Of a DNA stretch of 64,000 nt, positions 61,013 through 64,000 are shown in pieces. The notes beneath the pieces are model-generated. The model made no database searches. It had not been told where the DNA came from and saw only the letters and a list, made by a program, of their open reading frames with translations. This DNA is from Anoplopoma fimbria (lineage: Eukaryota; Chordata; Actinopteri; Perciformes; Anoplopomatidae), in NCBI RefSeq assembly GCF_027596085.1, contig NC_072451.1, forward strand, positions 11,874,795 through 11,938,794, given 5' to 3'. The translations under genes were made by a program, and so were the position numbers. Position 1 is the stretch's first letter, and each line of letters opens with the position of its first letter.

Positions 61013-64000
61013 AATTCCTAATATCCTCCAACCTCCCAGAAGTAATGAGGTACTTTGAAGAGGGTGAAATGAAACGATGGCGGCAGTGAGCATGGTGTAA
61101 TTCTATGCATGAGTTCCGTTTGCTGCCTTCCCGTATGTGATATGTGTTTGGGTGTGAAAGTGAGGCCTCTGATTTGACTCCTGATAAATCTTTCTGTGCT
61201 GCGGCATCAGAATGTATTACTGAGCCAACAGCCAGGGCCAAATCCATTTTTATCTGAGTGCAATTGCTGTCACTCCAACTCCTCACAAAAGTGCCTCTGC
61301 TGAGGCACCAGATGTGAGGTTTTTTTCGTAAGGATCTGTGTGCTTGTGTGCGATTGTGTATGAGTCAACGTGTGTGTCTATGAGGCAAAAGGTGAATTGA
61401 TTTCCACAATATGGCTTCAGGGACGAATGGGTCTCACAACTGCCCGGAGCTGTCTGCAGAGAAATAACCCTGTTATATGGCAGCACGCACACACACTGAT
61501 CCTGTTTTGACAGTGGTTTTTGGCACAGCTTAACCTTAATCTCATGTCTGTACAGAGAGCGACAGCGAATCGCGTTTTTGATAAGGTGGTTGTTCTTGCC
61601 AGAATGCTTCGCACGCCTCTCCCTTCAGGCAGGACAAGCGGTCAACTCTGATGGTATCATCACACAGGCCTCTGGCATTGAACAGCCCATCCACCATCAC
61701 CACGTGTAATGCCACTTACTGATGTCGGATGAAGGACATTCATCAATTCAAATGTCTTCATACTCCAAACTTTGTGTCACAGGTGACAGGAGTCAGATGG
61801 ATCTTAAATACCTAATGGAAAAGGTATGAGGAATCTTTTATGGGTCCTTCTACCTGTTGGGTGTAGATCTATGTTCTCAGTGTCCTATGTTCCACAGCTC
61901 AATATCCTCTTAATATGACACAGGAGACCTTTCAAGGGAGTTTATGAGCTCAGCAATGTTTTTTTCCTTCAGTCAAATGTTTAGTGTATGTTACACAGTA
62001 TTTGGGACAGTTATGCTGAAATCACCCACCTTCAGCTAAAAGCCTGCTGATGTGACAGTTTTCTTGACTTCAGACATTGATATCCCCACAGTGGCTGAAT
62101 GGATTTGTATCATTCAAACTGCATTTAAAACACCCATCTTCTTTCATTCGTTTGCAATTCAAACTGGGAGGATAGCCCTTACCAATCTCTAACAACGAGG
62201 ACCCTGGGAACACAAGATGACCGCCATCTGTTTCACGTCCTTCCCCTGCTTTCCTGTGGTGTCTCAAAGCTGTCCCGTCTCATGGCTTTATACAGCCGTC
62301 TCATGGTTATACCTCATGAATGTTGAACAGAGATGCAGAACTTATTATTCGTCTTTAATAGCTTGACGACACAAATAAATAGGACTTTACACACGTGTGG
62401 GAGAAAGTTATTATCAATATAATATTTTTCAATAGTGAAGTATGTCTATGGGGTGTGCAGGTTTTTTTAAATGTAGCTTAGCTGTATGAGGGAGCTTATG
62501 TACAAACACATTTTGACACATGCATTATCCATACACATGAACCCAATACTGATATGACTGACTGCTGGGATTGGTTGTGAATGAATATTGAAACAAAACA
62601 AAATGGCTTTTTACCAATAAGCTATTCTCCGTTTTGCCCATTCTGTTGGATAGTTCACAGTGTAGACAAGAAACATAGGGGGAGAGAAAAGGAACCTTTT
62701 ATTATTTTGATATTATTTCTCTCATCATATGTATCATTTCTGTCATAATGTTTTGCTAGGTTGTAATTAAACAGAGGATGTTGTATGTTACAAATAGTAA
62801 AGCCTTCTGAAGCAAATTTGAGATTTGTGATATTTGGTTGTACAAATAAAATAGAATTTAGTCCAAAAACTTGTTTCCCAGAGAAGTTGGAATTAGATAT
62901 ACATTTCTGCAACGGCTTTGCTTCTGTTGAGAAATGTACCTACTTATATGTCATTTCTCACCACTGCAGGCTCAGCCAGGCTGTCTTAATGGCATGATGT
63001 AACATTTAGGTTCTCATTAAGCCAGGAGTGGTAATGCAAAGAGATCCCTCCTGAAATTGCAGCTTGATCCTCAGCACTACAGGAGCACACAGACCATAAA
63101 TGGTGTCAAAAACAATGACACACTTCCATTTTTGATCTGTAGATTAAAATTGACCGTGCAGTGACAGACACTGCTTCCCTTGTAACCACTTCCACTTACT
63201 GTGTCGACCTGCCCAGCGGAGTAACTGTGGTGGAGTGCATCAACATGCAGAGCTTTAGCCTCAGACAGCCATGTGAGTGGCTTCTCATTCCAGACATGGG
63301 TGGGCTGTCTGTCTAAAAGCTCCTTTGACCTACCTACATTCCACCAAAGGACTGAAGTAACATCAGAGGGCTGAAAAAGCAATAACCTCTTCTAGACTTG
63401 CCCAAATGATCTCCAATACTGGCTCCACTGCAGAAAGGAAAGCCATAGAACAAGAAAAATATCGCTGTTTTTTTTTTGTTCTTCTTAAAAAACAAAACAG
63501 CAAAAAGTTTAAAACATGAAAAAAAAATCATATTATAGAGACAACAGACTTAAAACAAACCAGCAAATTGCATCAACAAAAGTATTGCCATTCAGCACCA
63601 GCACAATACATTCAGTGCTCAGATAATCTTTAATCCTGTTGATTAAAATCCTTAAAAAATGATCTTGTTGACAATGTCTCTAAATAGATAAGGAAGCAGT
63701 GTTCACAATATGGCCTTATGAAGTGTAATTCCTTAATTAAAATTTAATTGAAAAATAATTCTTCATTGGGTAGAAAAGTTTGTAAAACGGCATGGAGACT
63801 GAGACACATGTAAACCATTTCAGACCAACCAAAAGAAGATGATGCCGATGATGATAAGCAGTTAAATGCTGATCTCTATGTGTATGTGATCCAAACCTAT
63901 TTTAAAAAAAAAAGCCAGTTTATCCCTGCACTTGGGGTAAATGATATTTGTGAATTTACAGTAAGTAAACATGAGGTAGCAAGGTGAGAGGAGCTGTTAC

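Larger units (their letters stand above)
57267..64000. other. Mostly single-copy sequence, no gene seen
   Basis: Apart from the solo LINE 3' end at 59.75 kb and a tRNA-like piece at 60.9 kb nothing is recognisable. The frames at 58718-58954 and 63077-63382 show no known domain. Confidence 0.55.

Noticed and set aside
63077..63382. A 101-codon minus-strand frame with a balanced composition
   Set aside because: No recognisable domain; length is within chance for this base composition.

Overview
The window reads as nuclear DNA of a ray-finned fish, most likely a spiny-rayed (percomorph) teleost. The support is indirect but consistent. There are many long (TG)n/(AC)n microsatellites, at least twelve tracts of 60 bp or more. 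There are several tRNA-derived SINEs of types common in teleosts. A LINE has a 3' end of the fish type, carrying the motif GTCCCGCAGCGGGGAAATTT and a TTATC-like tail. A non-autonomous DNA element uses TTAA target sites. I found no exon of a host protein gene, no rRNA and no convincing functional tRNA gene. Nearly all open frames of 60-150 codons are shadows of microsatellites, minisatellites or simple A+T-rich DNA. The window is best described as intergenic or deep-intronic sequence.

Layout. 1-5.5 kb: mostly single-copy sequence with a weak TATA-like site, one (TG)n tract, and a TTAA-flanked MITE at 3.6-4.3 kb. 5.5-6.1 kb: a SINE followed by a hAT-like MITE holding a perfect hairpin. 6.1-15 kb: single-copy sequence, a purine tract, (TG)n at 11.1 kb, a fragment of a LINE reverse transcriptase C-terminus at 12.2 kb, and a SINE at 14.6 kb with a perfect 14-bp target-site duplication. 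15-25 kb: (TG)n, copies of an unnamed dispersed repeat, a pyrimidine-rich tract at 21.9 kb and a SINE at 25.0 kb. 25-30 kb: a near-continuous inverted repeat at 26.5 kb and an inverted (TG)n/(AC)n pair at 29 kb. 30.5-32.2 kb: the main coding relic, a 5'-truncated and internally deleted LINE on the minus strand. 32-47 kb: mostly single-copy sequence, with several stretches that resemble conserved non-coding elements, and a 3'-truncated SINE at 40.3 kb. 48-54 kb: the most repetitive part, with five (TG)/(AC) tracts, a SINE inside GTA-type trinucleotide DNA, a 12-bp minisatellite and three copies of the unnamed dispersed repeat. 54-64 kb: another SINE family, a solo LINE 3' end and otherwise single-copy sequence.

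No set of genes works together here. The window does record mobile-element history. LINE-type machinery moved the SINEs, and DNA transposases encoded elsewhere moved the MITEs. Later local rearrangements, probably replication template switching, left perfect hairpins. Several stretches with TAATTA-like cores and balanced composition may be developmental enhancers of a gene outside the window. That is inference and needs cross-species alignment. I found no evidence for a new biological system.
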